NCBI GenBank assembly: GCA_963821025.1
Contig: CAWGCG010000003.1
Coordinates: 1,426,001-1,490,000, forward strand
Direction of reading: 5' to 3'
DNA: 64,000 bases
Source of the DNA: WHSW01 sp963821025
Lineage (GTDB): Bacteria > Actinomycetota > Thermoleophilia > Solirubrobacterales > 70-9
Position 1 is the first letter of the stretch; each line of letters opens with the position of its first letter. Below the pieces are notes generated by a model. The model ran no database searches, was not told the origin of the DNA, and saw only the letters and a list, made by a program, of their open reading frames with translations. The position numbers were made by a program, and so were the translations under genes. Positions 8,707 through 17,365 of this stretch are shown piece after piece.

Positions 8707-9380
8707 GCCCCGACTGCGAGCGCCTGCGTGAGCTCGCCGCCGAGCTGGCGCTGGGGATCGCCGACGGCGGCGACCGCGCCTGGGCGCTGGACCACCTCTC
8801 CGGGTGCCCGGACTGCCGTGCCCACGTCGAACGGCTCGCCGCGGTCGCCGACGAGCTGCCGCTGCTCGCCGGCGCGATCGAGCCGCCGCCGGGGTTCGAG
8901 GCCCGAGTCGCCGAGGCGATGCGCCCGGCTCGCTCGCGCTCGCTCGCGCGACGGCTCGCGCTGCCACTGGTCGCGGCCGTCGGCGCGGCGGCGCTGGCCG
9001 CGGGCGCGGTCTGGCTGGCGCTCGGCAACGATCGCGAGCTCGCCGACTCCTACCGGGAGACACTCGCGGTCGCCAACGGCGAGTACTTTGCCGCCTCGGC
9101 GCTGGAGCTCCCCGGAGGCGAGCGCGCCGGCTACGTCTATGGCTACCAGGGCCGGACCTCATGGGTCCTGGCGGTGATCTACGACGGGATCGAGGCCGGC
9201 CGCTACCGGCTCCAGGCGATCACCGAGGACGGCGAGCGGCTCGCGCTGCGCGAGCTCGAGGTCGCCGGCGGGCGCGGCAGCGCCGGCAGCGCAACCCCGG
9301 TCGGCTACGACCAGCTGAGCGCGGTGCGCGTGCTCGACGAGCGCGGCCGCGAGGTCGCCGAAAGCCGCTTGAGCGACTGA
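8703..9380 (+). CDS. Anti-sigma factor with zinc-finger domain and extracytoplasmic sensor domain
   Basis: 225 residues. The N-terminus carries the zinc-binding anti-sigma motif HLSGCPDC (His31, Cys35, Cys38). A single transmembrane helix spans about residues 86-107. The C-terminal half (about 110-225) is a beta-rich RskA-like domain (SWVLAVIYDGIEAGRYRLQ). It should hold the upstream sigma factor at the membrane and release it on an envelope signal. The ATG overlaps the sigma stop (ATGA). Confidence 0.88.
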   Translation: MSPDCERLRELAAELALGIADGGDRAWALDHLSGCPDCRAHVERLAAVADELPLLAGAIEPPPGFEARVAEAMRPARSRSLARRLALPLVAAVGAAALAAGAVWLALGNDRELADSYRETLAVANGEYFAASALELPGGERAGYVYGYQGRTSWVLAVIYDGIEAGRYRLQAITEDGERLALRELEVAGGRGSAGSATPVGYDQLSAVRVLDERGREVAESRLSD

Positions 9381-9395
9381 CCGCCTGCGGCCTAC

Positions 9396-9401
9396 TACGC
9401 T
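9396..9401 (+). promoter_or_regulatory. -10 box TACGCT before the DUF4396 gene
   Basis: TACGCT sits 6 bases before the ATC triplet at 9408 that appears to begin the DUF4396 protein, matching the leaderless spacing of other genes in the window. Confidence 0.4.
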
Positions 9402-9407
9402 GCTCCC

Positions 9408-9977
9408 ATCGAAGCCGCCACCTCGCACCACCACTCGACTCCGGGCACCGAGCGTGAGCTCACCGGCGTCGCGGTCAGCGCCACCCTGCACTGCCTCACC
9501 GGCTGCGCGATCGGCGAGATCCTCGGCCTGGCGCTCGGCACCGCCTTCGGCTTCTCCAACCTGGGCACGATCGTGCTGGCGATCGCGCTCGCCTTCGTCT
9601 TCGGCTATGCGCTGACCAGCCTGCCGCTGTTGCGCGCCGGGCTGGCGTTCGGCGCGGTGGTCTCGATCGCGCTCGCCTCCGACACGCTCAGCATCGCGGT
9701 GATGGAGATCGTCGACAACGCGATCGTGCTCGCGGTCCCGGGGGCGATGGAGGCCGGGCTCGGCGACCTGCTGTTCTGGGGCAGCCTCTCGTTCGCGCTG
9801 TTCATCGCGTTCCTCGCCGCCGTCCCGGTCAACCGCTGGCTGATCGCACGCGGTCGGGGCCACGCCGTGGTCCACGAGACCGGCATCCACGGCGGCCCCT
9901 CGCCGCGACTCGTCGGCGCGATCGCCGTCAGCGGCGGCGTCTTCGGCGCCGCCGTCCTGCTGGCCGAGTTGCTCTAG
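9408..9977 (+). CDS. DUF4396-family integral membrane protein, apparent ATC start
   Basis: 189 residues if read from ATC 9408. The N-terminus has a His cluster (TSHHHS), then the conserved ATLHCLTGCAIGEILG segment of DUF4396 with its His/Cys pair, then about four transmembrane helices to the TAG at 9975. The first standard start codon, GTG 9573, would remove the most conserved part, and the upstream frame runs back to the anti-sigma stop without ATG, GTG or TTG. Either ATC is used or a base is misread. Function unknown; the His/Cys motif suggests metal or membrane-redox work. The downstream gap (9978-10081) holds only a small hairpin. Confidence 0.7.
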   Translation: MEAATSHHHSTPGTERELTGVAVSATLHCLTGCAIGEILGLALGTAFGFSNLGTIVLAIALAFVFGYALTSLPLLRAGLAFGAVVSIALASDTLSIAVMEIVDNAIVLAVPGAMEAGLGDLLFWGSLSFALFIAFLAAVPVNRWLIARGRGHAVVHETGIHGGPSPRLVGAIAVSGGVFGAAVLLAELL

Positions 9978-10064
9978 GCCACCGAGTGGCGAGTCAGTGT
10001 CCCCATAGGGCCATAAAGTCGGCGCTCGGCGCTCGGGTGCCCTCGCGGTTCGCTCCGCCGCCAT

Positions 10065-10079
10065 CCGGGTAACACCCGG
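10065..10079 (+). promoter_or_regulatory. Small hairpin immediately before a start codon
   Basis: CCGGGT-AAC-ACCCGG forms a perfect 6-bp stem ending 2 bases before ATG 10082, where a ribosome site would normally lie. It could occlude initiation, or be DNA-level only if the mRNA is leaderless. Confidence 0.35.
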
Positions 10080-10081
10080 CC

Positions 10082-10453
10082 ATGTCAACGGTCCTCATCA
10101 TCGTCATCGTGATCGTGGCGATCATCCTGATCGCGATCGTCGCAAGCCTGATGCGAAAGCGTGCCGCCGAGCGCGAGGTCGAGCGCCGGCAGCTCTCCGG
10201 CGAGGCCTCGGCGCACCGCCGGCAGGCCGACTCGAACGTCGAGCGCGCACGCACGTCGGGCCGCGAGGCGGAGCTACACCGCCGCCAGGCGTCCGAGCAC
10301 GCGGCCAAGGCCGACGAGCACGCGGCCGCCGCCGAGGAGCACGCCGAGAAGGCGAGCGATCTCGAGCGGCGGACTCAGACCGCCGGCAAGGCCGCCGCCT
10401 TCCACGACGAGCAGGCCGCCGAGCGCGAACGGCGGCGGCAGGACCTGCAGTGA
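10082..10453 (+). CDS. Small membrane-anchored coiled-coil protein
   Basis: 123 residues. One N-terminal transmembrane helix (about residues 4-24, Ile/Val-rich) is followed by a long, strongly charged Ala/Glu/Arg/His helix (30-123) with heptad-like repeats such as ADEHAAAAEEHAEKA. It should sit in the cytoplasmic membrane with a cytoplasmic coiled coil and could be a structural or scaffolding protein. No enzymatic motif. I do not recognise a family. Confidence 0.65.
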   Translation: MSTVLIIVIVIVAIILIAIVASLMRKRAAEREVERRQLSGEASAHRRQADSNVERARTSGREAELHRRQASEHAAKADEHAAAAEEHAEKASDLERRTQTAGKAAAFHDEQAAERERRRQDLQ

Positions 10454-10463
10454 GATCGCAGCG

Positions 10464-11123
10464 ATGAACGTCCTCGTCGTTGGCGGCCACGGCAAGATCG
10501 GGCTGCGGCTGCTGAAGCTGCTCGCCGACCGCGGTGATACCGCCCGCGGAATGATCCGCAACGGCGAGCAGGCGGCCGATCTCCAGCAGGTCGGCGCCGA
10601 GCCGGTCGTTTGCGACATCGAGGCCACCGACGACATCTCCGAGCAGGTCGCCGGATCCGATGCTGTGGTCTTCGCCGCCGGGGCCGGTCCCGGCAGCGGC
10701 CCCGAGCGCAAGCGCACGGTCGACCTCGAGGGCGCGACGAAGCTGATCGACGCCTGCTCGACCGCCGGGGTCTCGCGCTACCTGATCGTCAGCGCGATGG
10801 GGGTCGATCGCCAGGGCGACTACCCGGCCGAGATGGAGCCCTATTACGCGGCCAAGCGCGACGCCGACGCCGCCGTGCGCGACTCCGGTCTCGAGTACAC
10901 GATCGTCCGACCGGGCATGCTCACCGACGATCCCGCCACCGGCCTGATCGCGGTCGGCACCCCTGTCGATCGAAGCGGCGCCGTCACCCGCGACGACGTC
11001 GCCGCGACCCTGGTCGCCTGCCTCGATGCCAACTGGACCGACCGGGTGAGCTTCGACGTGCTCAACGGCGATACGCCGATCGAGGACGCGGTCGCCTCGC
11101 TGGCCGCCGAAGCGGGCGTCTAG
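10464..11123 (+). CDS. Atypical SDR, NAD(P)-binding protein (SDR_a5/NmrA-like)
   Basis: 219 residues. The start ATG 10464 begins directly with the Rossmann strand MNVLVVGGHGKIG (GxxGxxG nucleotide site). Further signatures are VFAAGAG, YLIVSAMG, YYAAKRDAD (the YxxxK pair) and YTIVRPGML, as in atypical SDRs of the a5 type. It probably reduces or senses NAD(P)H; the substrate cannot be inferred. Eleven bases after the coiled-coil gene, so likely co-transcribed. The frame is open upstream, but that part is a shadow of the preceding gene. Confidence 0.85.
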   Translation: MNVLVVGGHGKIGLRLLKLLADRGDTARGMIRNGEQAADLQQVGAEPVVCDIEATDDISEQVAGSDAVVFAAGAGPGSGPERKRTVDLEGATKLIDACSTAGVSRYLIVSAMGVDRQGDYPAEMEPYYAAKRDADAAVRDSGLEYTIVRPGMLTDDPATGLIAVGTPVDRSGAVTRDDVAATLVACLDANWTDRVSFDVLNGDTPIEDAVASLAAEAGV

Positions 11124-11161
11124 GACCAGCTTCAGGCCTGATCCGCGCCGGCCAAGCGCGA

Positions 11162-11169
11162 TTGTCCAG
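11162..11169 (+). promoter_or_regulatory. TTGTCCAG motif upstream of gltB
   Basis: TTGTCCAG lies 54 bases (start to start) before the gltB -10 box. The same octamer, followed by a similar CGGC-N-AAA stretch, occurs upstream of the glutamine synthetase gene at 19423. A candidate activator site for nitrogen genes. Confidence 0.35.
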
Positions 11170-11215
11170 ACGGCCAAAATTCGCCGCACCGCGATCACCG
11201 GCGCGCTCGCTGCCG

Positions 11216-11221
11216 TAACTT
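11216..11221 (+). promoter_or_regulatory. -10 box TAACTT of gltB, leaderless spacing
   Basis: TAACTT is followed by 7 bases and GTG 11229, and no ribosome site is present. This supports the GTG as the real gltB start. Confidence 0.55.
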
Positions 11222-11228
11222 CTCCGCG

Positions 11229-14200
11229 GTGACCGTCCCGCCGGCATCCCGCCGGCCGTCGCGCGGCATGCGCACGGCTGGTCTCTATGACCCTGCCTTC
11301 GAGCACGACGGCTGCGGCGTCGCCTGCGTCGCCCGCCTCGACGGCGAGCCGCGCCACGAGACCATCGACCTGTCGCTGACCGCCCTCGACGATCTCGAGC
11401 ATCGCGGCGCGGCCGGCGCCGACCCGACCACCGGCGACGGCGCCGGGATCCTGATCCAGCTCCCCCACGGGTTCCTGCGAACCCGGATCGGCGAGTTCGG
11501 TCTGCGCCGCGACCAGCTCCCCGATCCCGGGCGCGCGGCGGTGGCCAACGTCTTCTTGTCCCGCGACCCCAGCGATTGGCCGGCGCAGGAGCACCTGCTC
11601 GAGCAGGCGACGCTGGACGCCGGTCAGCACCCGCTCGGCTGGCGCGAGGTTCCCGTCGATTTCGCCCAATGCGGCGACACCGCACGCGACGCGGCCCCCC
11701 AGTTTCGCCAGCTGCTGGTCGGCGCCGGCGATACCGTCGGAGGTCAGGACGAGTTCGAGCGCCGGCTGTTCGTCGCCCGCCGGCTCGCCGAGCTCGAGGA
11801 CGGCGAGCGACTCTCGATCTCGAGCTTTTCCTCGCGCACGCTCGTCTACAAGGGGATGCTGACCGCTCCGCAGCTGGCACGCTTTTACGCCGACCTTCGC
11901 GATCCCGAGTTGCAGAGCGCGCTCGCGGTCGTCCACTCGCGCTTTTCCACCAACACCTTCCCGAGCTGGGAGCTTGCCCAGCCGCTGCGGTACCTCGCCC
12001 ACAACGGCGAGATCAACACGCTCGCCGGCAATGTCAACTGGATGCGCGCCCGCGAGGCGGCGCTGCACTCGAACCTGTTCGGCTCAGACCTCGCCCGCTG
12101 CCTGCCACTGATCCCCGAGGGCAGCTCGGACTCGGCCGCCTTCGACCGGGTGCTCGAGCTGCTCGTGCTCGCCGGCCGCCCGCCGGCCCAGGCGATGATG
12201 ATGATGATCCCCGCCGCTCACGGCGCCCGCAACGACACCCCGGCCGAGCTCGACGACTTCTATCGCTACAGCTCCTCGGTGATCGAGCCCTGGGACGGCC
12301 CGGCGGCGATGGCCTTCTCCGACGGGCGGCTGCTCGGCGCCTGCCTCGATCGCAACGGGCTGCGGCCGGCACGCTGGCTGGTGACCGACGACGGCGTGGT
12401 CATCCTCGGCTCCGAGGCCGGTGTGCTTCCGGTGGCGGCCGAGAAGGTGGCGCGGCGCGGGCGGCTTCACCCCGGTCGCCTGCTGATCGCCGATCTCGAG
12501 CGTGGCCTGCTTCAGGCCGATGGTGAGGCCGAGCTCGAGGTCGCGCGAGCCAGGCCGTACCGGCGCTGGTGCGCCGAAGGCGAGATCCGGATCGCGGACC
12601 TCGCCCGCCGCACTCCGGCACGCACCCACGAGTCGCTGCACACCTGCCAACTCGCCTTCGGCTACTCCCAGGAGGACCTGCGGGTGCTGATCTCGCCGAC
12701 CGCGACCGCGGCGGCGGAGCCGACCGGCTCGATGGGCAACGACCTCGCCCTGGCGGCGCTCTCGGAGCGCGAGCCGTCGCTGTTCAGCTATTTCAAGCAG
12801 CGCTTCGCCCAGGTCACCAACCCGCCGATCGACTCGGTCCGCGAGTCGGTCGTGATGAGCCTCGAGACCAGGATCGGATCCGAGGGCAACCTGCTCTTCG
12901 ACGGTCCCGAGCACGCGGTCCAGCTGGTGCTCGATCAGCCGGTGCTCTCCAACGACGAGCTCGAGCGGGTCGCCCGAGCCTCGGCGCCCGCGATTCGCCC
13001 GACCACGATCGACGCGACGTGGCGCCTGTCGGCCGGCGAGGCCGGGCTCCAAGCGAGGGTCGAGCGGATCTGCCGCGAGGCGGCGAGGGCGCTCGCCGAG
13101 GGCACCAACCTGATCGTGCTCAGCGACCGCGGCCTCGGCCCCGACCGGGTCCCGATCCCCTCGCTGCTGGCGCTCGGCGCCGTCCACCACCACCTCGTCC
13201 GCGACGGCACCCGGCTGCAGACCAGCCTCGTGGTCGAGTCTGGCGAACCGCGCGAGATCCACCACCTCGCGGCGCTGATCGGCTACGGCGCCGCCGCGGT
13301 CAACCCATACCTGCTCTTCGACTCGCTCACCGACCTGCACGGCCGCGCCGAGCTGCCGTCCGACCTCTCCCACGCGGAGGCGAACGAGCGCCTGCTCACC
13401 GCGATGCGCAAGGGCCTGCTCAAGGTGATCTCGAAGATGGGGATCGCGACGATCCAGTCCTACTGCGGCGCCCAGGTGTTCGAGGCGGTCGGGCTCGACC
13501 ACGAGCTGGTCGCGCGCCACTTCGCCGGCACCCCGGCGGCGGTCGGCGGGGTCGGCATGGCCGAGCTCGCCCGCGAGGCGCTGGAGCGCCACGCTCGCGC
13601 CTACCCCGAGCGCCACGCGCGCAGCCTGCCCGAGCACGTCGAGGACTCCGAGCTGCCCGCCGCCCACGCCGGACTGCTGCCCCAGGGCGGCGTCTATGCG
13701 TGGCGGCGCGACGGCGAGCGTCACGTCTGGGATCCCGAAACGATCGCCACGCTGCAGCGCGCGGTGCGCGCAAATCAGGCGCCTCAACAGCGGCGCGGCT
13801 CGGCTACGCCTCGCAGTGGCAACGGCAGCGAGGCGGCGGAGCGCTATCAGGACTTCAAGCAGCGGGTGAACGAGGAGAACGGCGCCCTGGCGATGCTCCG
13901 CGGGCTGCTCGACCTGAGCCCCGCCGGCGACGCCCTGGCGATCGATCAAGTCGAACCGACCACCGAGATCCTGAAGCGGTTCACCACCGGCGGGATGAGC
14001 CTGGGGGCGCTCGGCCCCGAGGCTCACGAGACCCTGGCGGTGGCGATGAACCGGCTCGGCGGGATGTCGAACTCGGGCGAGGGCGGCGAGGACATCCGCC
14101 GCTACACCCCCGACCCCAACGGCGATCAGCGCCGCTCGCGGATCAAGCAGGTCGCGTCGGGGCGCTTCGGGGTGACCGTCCACTACCTCTCCTCGGCCGA

Positions 14201-15887
14201 TCAGATCCAGATCAAGATCTCGCAGGGCGCGAAGCCGGGCGAGGGCGGACAGCTGCCCGGCGACAAGGTCGACCCCTACATCGCCCAGCTTCGTTTCGCC
14301 ACCCCGGGCGTCGGCCTCATCTCTCCCCCGCCCCACCACGACATCTACTCGATCGAGGACCTGAAGCAGCTGATCTATGACCTGCGCTCCGCCAACCCGA
14401 GGGCGACCGTCTCGGTCAAGCTCGCCGCCGAGGCCGGGGTCGGAACGGTCGCCGCAGGGGTCGCCAAGGCCGGCGCCGACCACGTCGTGATCGCCGGCCA
14501 CGACGGCGGCACCGGCGCCTCGCCGCTGTCCTCGATTCAGCAGGCGGGGGTGCCCTGGGAGATCGGCCTCGCAGAGACCCAGCAGACCCTGTTGAGAAAC
14601 GACCTGCGCTCGCGGATCGTGGTCCAGGTCGACGGCGGCATGCGCACCGGTCGCGACGTGCTCATCGGGGCGATGCTCGGAGCCGACGAGTTCGGCTTCT
14701 CCACCGCTCCCCTGATCGCCACCGGCTGCATCATGATGCGCGTCTGTCACCTGAACACCTGCCCGGTCGGGGTCGCGACCCAGGACCCGGAGCTGCGGGC
14801 GCGCTTCGCCGGTCGCCCCGAGCACGTCCTCAACTACCTCCACCTGGTCGCCGAGGACGTCCGCTCGATCCTCGCCGGCCTCGGCCTGGCGACCCTCGAG
14901 CAGGCGATCGGCCGGGTCGAGCTGCTCCGCCAGGCGCCCGCTCCGGCGGGCCACAAGCGCGGCCTGCTCGATCTCTCGGACCTGCTCGCCTTTCCCGAGT
15001 CGGTGAAGCGTTCGGCTCCCCGCCACCGAAGCCACCCGCCGGTGCCGCCCGACGAGCACTTCGACGTCCGCGAGCTGCTCGCCGAGACCGAGGCGGCGGT
15101 CGAGGCCTCGAAGCCGGTGACGATCTCCCGACCGGTCACCAACGTCGACCGCGCTGTCGGCGCCCGCCTCTCCCACCACCTGGTCGCCCGCCACGGCCCG
15201 ACCGGGCTGGTCGACGACACGATCGAGGTTCGGCTCCAGGGCTCGGCCGGGCAGAGCTTCGGCGCCTTCTGCGCCCCCGGGGTCACCCTCGACCTCGAGG
15301 GCGAGGCCAACGATTACGTCGGCAAGGGGCTCTCGGGCGGAGTGCTCGCGGTCCACCCGCCGGCGGGCAGCCGCTACGTCGCCGAGGAGAACGTGATCAT
15401 CGGCAACGTCGCTCTCTACGGTGCCACCGGCGGGCGGGCCTTCTTCCGCGGGCTCGCCGGCGAGCGCTTCGCGGTCCGCAACTCGGGCGCGCTCTGCGTG
15501 GTCGAGGGGGTCGGTGACCATGGATGTGAGTACATGACCGGCGGTCGGGCGGCGATCCTCGGTCCCACCGGCCACAACTTCGCCGCCGGGATGAGCGGCG
15601 GGATCGCCTGGGTGCACGATCCCGAGGAGCACTTGCCGCTGCGCGCCAACGGCGAGCTCGTCGACCTCGAGGCGCTGCCCACCGACGAGCACGAAGAGCT
15701 GCGGGCGCTGGTGGTCGAGCATCTCGCGCGCACCGGCTCGGCGGTCGCGGCGCGGATGCTCGACGACTGGCAGGCGGCGCTCGCCGCCTTCGTCCGGGTG
15801 ATCCCGCGCGGCTACGCCGAGGCGCTGGCCCGACGCGAGCAGCGCGGCGATCCGCAGACCTCGGAGTTCAGGACCCTGGCGGCATGA
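11229..15887 (+). CDS. gltB: Glutamate synthase large subunit (GOGAT alpha)
   Basis: 1552 residues, the normal size. The class II glutaminase domain begins at Cys29 (PAFEHDGCGV), so about 28 residues should be removed to free the catalytic cysteine. A central linking domain follows, then the FMN-binding synthase domain (GGMSNSGEGGED, HVVIAGHDGGTGASPLSS) and the [3Fe-4S] cysteines Cys1167, Cys1173 and Cys1178 in GCIMMRVCHLNTCPVG. The C-terminal GXGXG beta-helix domain (about 1270-1480) is intact. It transfers glutamine amide nitrogen to 2-oxoglutarate using electrons from GltD. gltD follows after 22 bases. Confidence 0.97.
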   Translation: MTVPPASRRPSRGMRTAGLYDPAFEHDGCGVACVARLDGEPRHETIDLSLTALDDLEHRGAAGADPTTGDGAGILIQLPHGFLRTRIGEFGLRRDQLPDPGRAAVANVFLSRDPSDWPAQEHLLEQATLDAGQHPLGWREVPVDFAQCGDTARDAAPQFRQLLVGAGDTVGGQDEFERRLFVARRLAELEDGERLSISSFSSRTLVYKGMLTAPQLARFYADLRDPELQSALAVVHSRFSTNTFPSWELAQPLRYLAHNGEINTLAGNVNWMRAREAALHSNLFGSDLARCLPLIPEGSSDSAAFDRVLELLVLAGRPPAQAMMMMIPAAHGARNDTPAELDDFYRYSSSVIEPWDGPAAMAFSDGRLLGACLDRNGLRPARWLVTDDGVVILGSEAGVLPVAAEKVARRGRLHPGRLLIADLERGLLQADGEAELEVARARPYRRWCAEGEIRIADLARRTPARTHESLHTCQLAFGYSQEDLRVLISPTATAAAEPTGSMGNDLALAALSEREPSLFSYFKQRFAQVTNPPIDSVRESVVMSLETRIGSEGNLLFDGPEHAVQLVLDQPVLSNDELERVARASAPAIRPTTIDATWRLSAGEAGLQARVERICREAARALAEGTNLIVLSDRGLGPDRVPIPSLLALGAVHHHLVRDGTRLQTSLVVESGEPREIHHLAALIGYGAAAVNPYLLFDSLTDLHGRAELPSDLSHAEANERLLTAMRKGLLKVISKMGIATIQSYCGAQVFEAVGLDHELVARHFAGTPAAVGGVGMAELAREALERHARAYPERHARSLPEHVEDSELPAAHAGLLPQGGVYAWRRDGERHVWDPETIATLQRAVRANQAPQQRRGSATPRSGNGSEAAERYQDFKQRVNEENGALAMLRGLLDLSPAGDALAIDQVEPTTEILKRFTTGGMSLGALGPEAHETLAVAMNRLGGMSNSGEGGEDIRRYTPDPNGDQRRSRIKQVASGRFGVTVHYLSSADQIQIKISQGAKPGEGGQLPGDKVDPYIAQLRFATPGVGLISPPPHHDIYSIEDLKQLIYDLRSANPRATVSVKLAAEAGVGTVAAGVAKAGADHVVIAGHDGGTGASPLSSIQQAGVPWEIGLAETQQTLLRNDLRSRIVVQVDGGMRTGRDVLIGAMLGADEFGFSTAPLIATGCIMMRVCHLNTCPVGVATQDPELRARFAGRPEHVLNYLHLVAEDVRSILAGLGLATLEQAIGRVELLRQAPAPAGHKRGLLDLSDLLAFPESVKRSAPRHRSHPPVPPDEHFDVRELLAETEAAVEASKPVTISRPVTNVDRAVGARLSHHLVARHGPTGLVDDTIEVRLQGSAGQSFGAFCAPGVTLDLEGEANDYVGKGLSGGVLAVHPPAGSRYVAEENVIIGNVALYGATGGRAFFRGLAGERFAVRNSGALCVVEGVGDHGCEYMTGGRAAILGPTGHNFAAGMSGGIAWVHDPEEHLPLRANGELVDLEALPTDEHEELRALVVEHLARTGSAVAARMLDDWQAALAAFVRVIPRGYAEALARREQRGDPQTSEFRTLAA

Positions 15888-15909
15888 GCGTCTCTCAGGC
15901 GAGGTTGCC

Positions 15910-17365
15910 GTGAGCCGCAACCCGCGCGCGTTCATGGAGATCCGTCGGGTCGGCGACCCCGAGCGCGATCCGGCCGAGCGGGTCGGCGACTACGGCGAGA
16001 TCTTTGGCGTCCTGGCGCCCGACGAGCTGCGGATGCAGGGTGCCCGCTGCATGGACTGCGGGGTCCCGTTTTGCAACTCCGCCTGCCCGCTCGGCAACCT
16101 GATCCCGGACTGGAACGACCTCGTCCGCCGGGGCGACTGGAAGGCGGCCTCGGAGCAGCTTCACGCGACCAACAACTTCCCCGAGTTCACCGGGCTGATC
16201 TGCCCGGCGCCGTGCGAGTCGGCCTGCGTGCTCGACATCGACGACGACCCGGTGATGATCAAGCAGATCGAGTACGCGATCGTCGACCGCGCCTTCGCCG
16301 AGGGCTGGATCGTGGCGCGCCCGCCGGCGAGCCGCAGCGGCCGGACGGTCGCCGTGGTCGGCTCGGGTCCCGCGGGGATGGCGGCCGCGGCCGAGCTCAA
16401 CCAAGTCGGTCACGCGGTCACTGTTTATGAGCGCGACGAGGCGGTCGGCGGCCTGATGCGCTTCGGCGTGCCCGACGCGAAGCTCGAGAAGTGGATGATC
16501 GACCGACGCGCCGAGCTGCTCGAGGCCGAGGGGGTCCGGTTCGAGTGCGGGGTAGAGGTCGGCGGTGAGCTCTCCGCCGAGGAGCTGCGCGCCACCAACG
16601 ACGCGGTCGTGGTCGCGATCGGCTCGCGGGTCGAGCGCGACTTCGAGGCGCCCGGCCGCGAGCTCGAAGGCGTCCACTTCGCGATGGACTACCTCTACCA
16701 GCGAAACCGCTTCGTCGCTCGCTCGTCGGGTGGCCCGGCACCCGAGCCCGAGCACGAGATCAGCGCGGCGGGCAAGCAGGTGGTCGTGATCGGCGGCGGC
16801 GACACGGGCATGGACTGCGTCTCCAACGCCAACCGCGAGGGCGCCGCCAGCGCCACCCTGCTCGACGTCTACCCCGAGGTGCCGGCGGGCGGGCGCTACG
16901 CCGACACCCCCTGGCCGCTGGCGCCGAAGCGCTCGCTGACGACCTATGCGCTCGACGAGGGCGGCGAGCGGCGCTTCGGCCATCAGGTGGTCGCGCTCGA
17001 GGGCAATGGCCGGGTGCAGGCGCTGCGCGGACGCCGGGTCACCGGAAGCTCATCGCGCACGGTCGAGCCGGTGCCCGGGAGCGAGTTCGAGCTCCCCACC
17101 GACCTTGTGCTGATCGCGATCGGTTTCAGCCACCCCGCTCATGACGACGTCGTCGCGGCCCTCGGCCTCGGCACCGACCGCCGCGGCAACCTCGAGGCGA
17201 AGGCCTTCGCCACCTCGCGTCGAGGGCGTCTACGCGGCCGGCGACGCCCGCGTCGGCCAGTCGCTGATCGTCACCGCGATCGCCGACGGCCGTCGCTGTG
17301 CGCGCGCAGTGGATAGACGGTTGCGCGAGGCTTCAGAGCAGGTCGCTGGCAGAAGCCAGAGGTGA
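15910..17365 (+). CDS. gltD: Glutamate synthase small subunit, with one frameshift near the C-terminus
   Basis: Two Cys-rich N-terminal motifs (MDCGVPFCNSACPLGN and CPAPCESACVLD) bind [4Fe-4S] clusters; VVGSGPAGMAAA is the FAD Rossmann loop and VVIGGGDTGMD the NADPH loop. As read, the frame fails after FATS at 17217 and would stop at 17316. Skipping one C at about 17218 restores VEGVYAAGDARVGQSLIVTAI, the conserved flavoprotein ending, and the stop at 17363-17365. The subunit supplies NADPH electrons to GltB. GTG start with a GAGG ribosome site. The restored 3' end overlaps the converging GCS2 gene by 33 bases. Confidence 0.9.

Noticed and set aside
12084..15935. A 1283-residue open frame on the minus strand opposite gltB
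   Set aside because: It is a shadow of GC-rich gltB codons: low-complexity Arg/Gly/Asp/Glu/Ala text, no domain, and gltB is certain on the other strand.
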